Source: Clostridium sporogenes | GTDB taxonomy: Bacteria > Bacillota > Clostridia > Clostridiales > Clostridiaceae | Direction: 5' to 3' | Length of the DNA stretch: 64,000 nt | NCBI RefSeq assembly: GCF_001020205.1 | Contig: NZ_CP011663.1 | Coordinates: forward strand, 1,984,001-2,048,000 | Shown here: positions 62,231 through 64,000 of the stretch, piece after piece | Layout of the letters: each line of letters starts with the position of its first letter | How positions within the stretch are numbered: position 1 is the stretch's first letter | Position numbers and translations under genes: made by a program | Notes under the pieces: generated by a model | Seen by the model: the letters and a program-made list of their open reading frames with translations, nothing else | Told to the model about the DNA's origin: nothing | Databases searched by the model: none

Positions 62231-63964
62231 TTATCTAATTCTATATTTAGTATGAAGAAGTTCATGAGCTTTTTCACCATAAGGTTTACCTAAATATTCT
62301 TCATAAAGTTTCTTTATATATGGATTTTCGTGAGACTTTCTTATTTCTTTATTACTATCTTCTTTATATAGGGCTTCTGTTCTTTTTTTCAATATATTTG
62401 TATCTCCATAGATATAAGGTTGACCACCACCATCTACACATCCTGATGGACACGCCATGATTTCTATCATATGATATTTAGACTTTCCATTTCTTATATC
62501 ATTTAAAAGTTTTCTAGCATTACCTAATCCACTAGCTATAGCTACTTTAACCTCTATATCCTTTATGTTTACTGTAGCTTCTCTTATCCCCTCTTCACCG
62601 CGAACTTCTGTAAATTCTACATCTTTTAAAGTATCTTCAGTAACCCATTCATAGGCAGTTCTTAAGGCTGCTTCCATAACACCACCGGTAGTTCCAAAAA
62701 TTACTGAAGCCCCTGTAGATTCACCTAGTGGATTGTCAAATTCTTCTTTCTGTAGAGAATTAAAATCTATACCCGCTTCTACTATCATTTTAGCTAATTC
62801 TCTTGTACTTATAACAATGTCTACATCTGGAATTCCATTTCTCTTCATTTCTTCTCTTTTTGCTTCATACTTTTTAGCAAGACAAGGCATTACAGATACT
62901 ACTATAATATCTTTAGGATCTACCTTCATTTTTTCTGCTAAATAACTTTTAGCTATAGCTCCAAACATTTGCTGAGGAGACTTACAACTAGATGGTATAT
63001 TCATTAAATCATTAAAGTTGTGTTCAAAGAATTTTATCCATCCTGGACAACAACTTGTAAGCATTGGAAGTGTTCCGCCATGCTCTAATCTGTGAATAAA
63101 TTCTGAAGCTTCCTCCATAATGGTTAAATCTGCAGCAAAGTCTGTATCAAAAACTTTACTGAATCCTAATTGACGAAGAGCTGCTACCATTTTTCCTGTA
63201 ACTGCTGTTCCAGGTTCTAATCCAAATTCTTCACCTAAAGCAGCTCTAATAGCTGGAGCTGTTTGTACAATAACAACTTTATCCTTTTGTGATAGCGCAT
63301 CCCAAACTTTACTTGTATTATTCACTTCTGTTAAAGCCCCAGTTGGACAGACAGAAACACATTGTCCACAGAAAGTACAATTAGTATTTTTTATAGCTTC
63401 AGAAAAGGCTGGTGCTACTACAGTTTCAAAACCTCTTCCAATAGCAGATAGGGTTCCTACAGTTTGAACTTCATTACACATAGTTATACATCTTCTACAA
63501 AGTATACATTTATCCATATCTCTAACTATGGAATAGCTAGAAATATCTATAGGATACATTGAAATTTCACCTTGATATTTCATTTCTCTTATCCCCATAT
63601 CTGCAGCTAATTTTTGTAGTTCACATTTTGTATTTTTCTCACAAAGCAAACAGTCTTTTGGATGATCAGATAAAAGTAATTCTACTATGGCTCTTCTAGC
63701 TTTTATAGCCCTTATGGAATTAGTTTTTACTACCATGCCTTTTCCTACAGGGGTACAACAGGCTGGCGCTAAGTTTTTTCTCCCTTCTACCTCTACTACA
63801 CAGACTCTACAGGAACCAGGTTTATTTTCTGTTTTATTATCATTAAGATGAAAATTACATAGAGTTGGTATATTTATATTTAAAAGTTTTGCTGCATCTA
63901 ATATAGTGGTTCCCTTCTCTACCTTAAGCTCTTTACCATTTATATTTAAAGTTACTAAACTCAT
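62231..63964 (-). CDS. hydA: [FeFe] hydrogenase, modular M3 type
   Basis: This 577-residue enzyme reduces protons to hydrogen with reduced ferredoxin. From the N-terminus: a [2Fe-2S] domain (CNFHLND, GSCRVCVVEV), a His-Cys3 [4Fe-4S] motif (HPKDCLLCEKNTKCE), two [4Fe-4S] motifs (CILCRRCITMC, CTFCGQCVSVCP) and the H-cluster domain with TSCCPGW, MPCLAKK and ACPSGCVDGGGQ. All catalytic cysteines are present. ATG 63964 follows AGAGGTG; a GTG three codons upstream is inside that site. It is the catalytic counterpart of the sensory paralogues at 38-43 kb. Confidence 0.95.
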   Translation of the reverse strand: MSLVTLNINGKELKVEKGTTILDAAKLLNINIPTLCNFHLNDNKTENKPGSCRVCVVEVEGRKNLAPACCTPVGKGMVVKTNSIRAIKARRAIVELLLSDHPKDCLLCEKNTKCELQKLAADMGIREMKYQGEISMYPIDISSYSIVRDMDKCILCRRCITMCNEVQTVGTLSAIGRGFETVVAPAFSEAIKNTNCTFCGQCVSVCPTGALTEVNNTSKVWDALSQKDKVVIVQTAPAIRAALGEEFGLEPGTAVTGKMVAALRQLGFSKVFDTDFAADLTIMEEASEFIHRLEHGGTLPMLTSCCPGWIKFFEHNFNDLMNIPSSCKSPQQMFGAIAKSYLAEKMKVDPKDIIVVSVMPCLAKKYEAKREEMKRNGIPDVDIVISTRELAKMIVEAGIDFNSLQKEEFDNPLGESTGASVIFGTTGGVMEAALRTAYEWVTEDTLKDVEFTEVRGEEGIREATVNIKDIEVKVAIASGLGNARKLLNDIRNGKSKYHMIEIMACPSGCVDGGGQPYIYGDTNILKKRTEALYKEDSNKEIRKSHENPYIKKLYEEYLGKPYGEKAHELLHTKYRIR

Positions 63965-64000
63965 TTTATTCACCTCTTTCTTTCTATTTCTTTATAATAG

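Overview
The window is a single stretch of very AT-rich Firmicute DNA. The gene set (hfq-miaA-mutL-mutS-miaB, an IspH-S1 fusion, a CotS-type coat protein, [FeFe] hydrogenases and strong AGGAGG ribosome binding sites) points to an anaerobic, spore-forming Clostridium. It looks like a Clostridium botulinum/sporogenes-type chromosome, which is inference from gene content and order, not a database match. I saw no rRNA, tRNA, CRISPR array or insertion sequence.

Layout. 1-8727 (minus strand): a truncated PLP lyase gene, hfq, miaA, mutL, mutS and miaB (RNA chaperone, tRNA modification, mismatch repair). 9201-11882 (plus): two class I aminotransferases flanking a ~53-residue hypothetical ORF. 11901-19010 (minus): an acetyltransferase, a CotS-like protein, speD, the IspH-S1 fusion, cmk, aroH and a flavoprotein. 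19306-27455 (minus): glutamate dehydrogenase, an RpiR regulator with a candidate operator, a pseudouridine synthase, lactate racemase, a cysteine desulfidase-type protein and a processive glycosyltransferase. 27826-37771: a chemoreceptor, a CcdA/thioredoxin pair, a nitrilase-fold amidase, a cation/proton antiporter, a rhodanese-like lipoprotein and small proteins. 37905-51795 is the most distinctive metabolic block. A plus-strand operon encodes a [2Fe-2S] protein, two sensory [FeFe]-hydrogenase-like proteins and a SpoIIE-type phosphatase. It converges on a minus-strand [NiFe]-hydrogenase operon (small subunit, large subunit, protease, cytochrome b5-like protein, HypA-like, HypF-HypC fusion, HypD, HypE). 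52070-54403: a TraX-family protein and a MATE transporter. 54404-57050 is a gene-poor accessory region. 57137-63964: an AraC regulator, a GyrI-like protein, an ABC exporter, an ABC-F ATPase and a catalytic [FeFe] hydrogenase.

How the genes work together. The window has a catalytic [FeFe] hydrogenase, a [NiFe] hydrogenase with most of its maturation genes, and a putative hydrogen- or redox-sensing signalling operon between them. In the [NiFe] operon HypC is fused in frame to HypF but has its own internal ribosome binding site, the protease gene seems to begin at a non-AUG codon, the HypA-like protein lacks zinc-binding cysteines, and no HypB is present.

The best candidate for an undescribed system is a ~740-bp unit present twice (54944-55682 and 56308-57047). 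Each copy encodes a 53-residue membrane-type peptide behind a structured leader, has a minus-strand terminator hairpin at the 3' end of the small gene, and has a conserved structured downstream RNA ending in a plus-strand terminator. Most of the differences between copies in the stems keep the pairing as G-U on the plus strand. The layout resembles a type I toxin-antitoxin module. A decayed 3' fragment of carB lies between the two copies.
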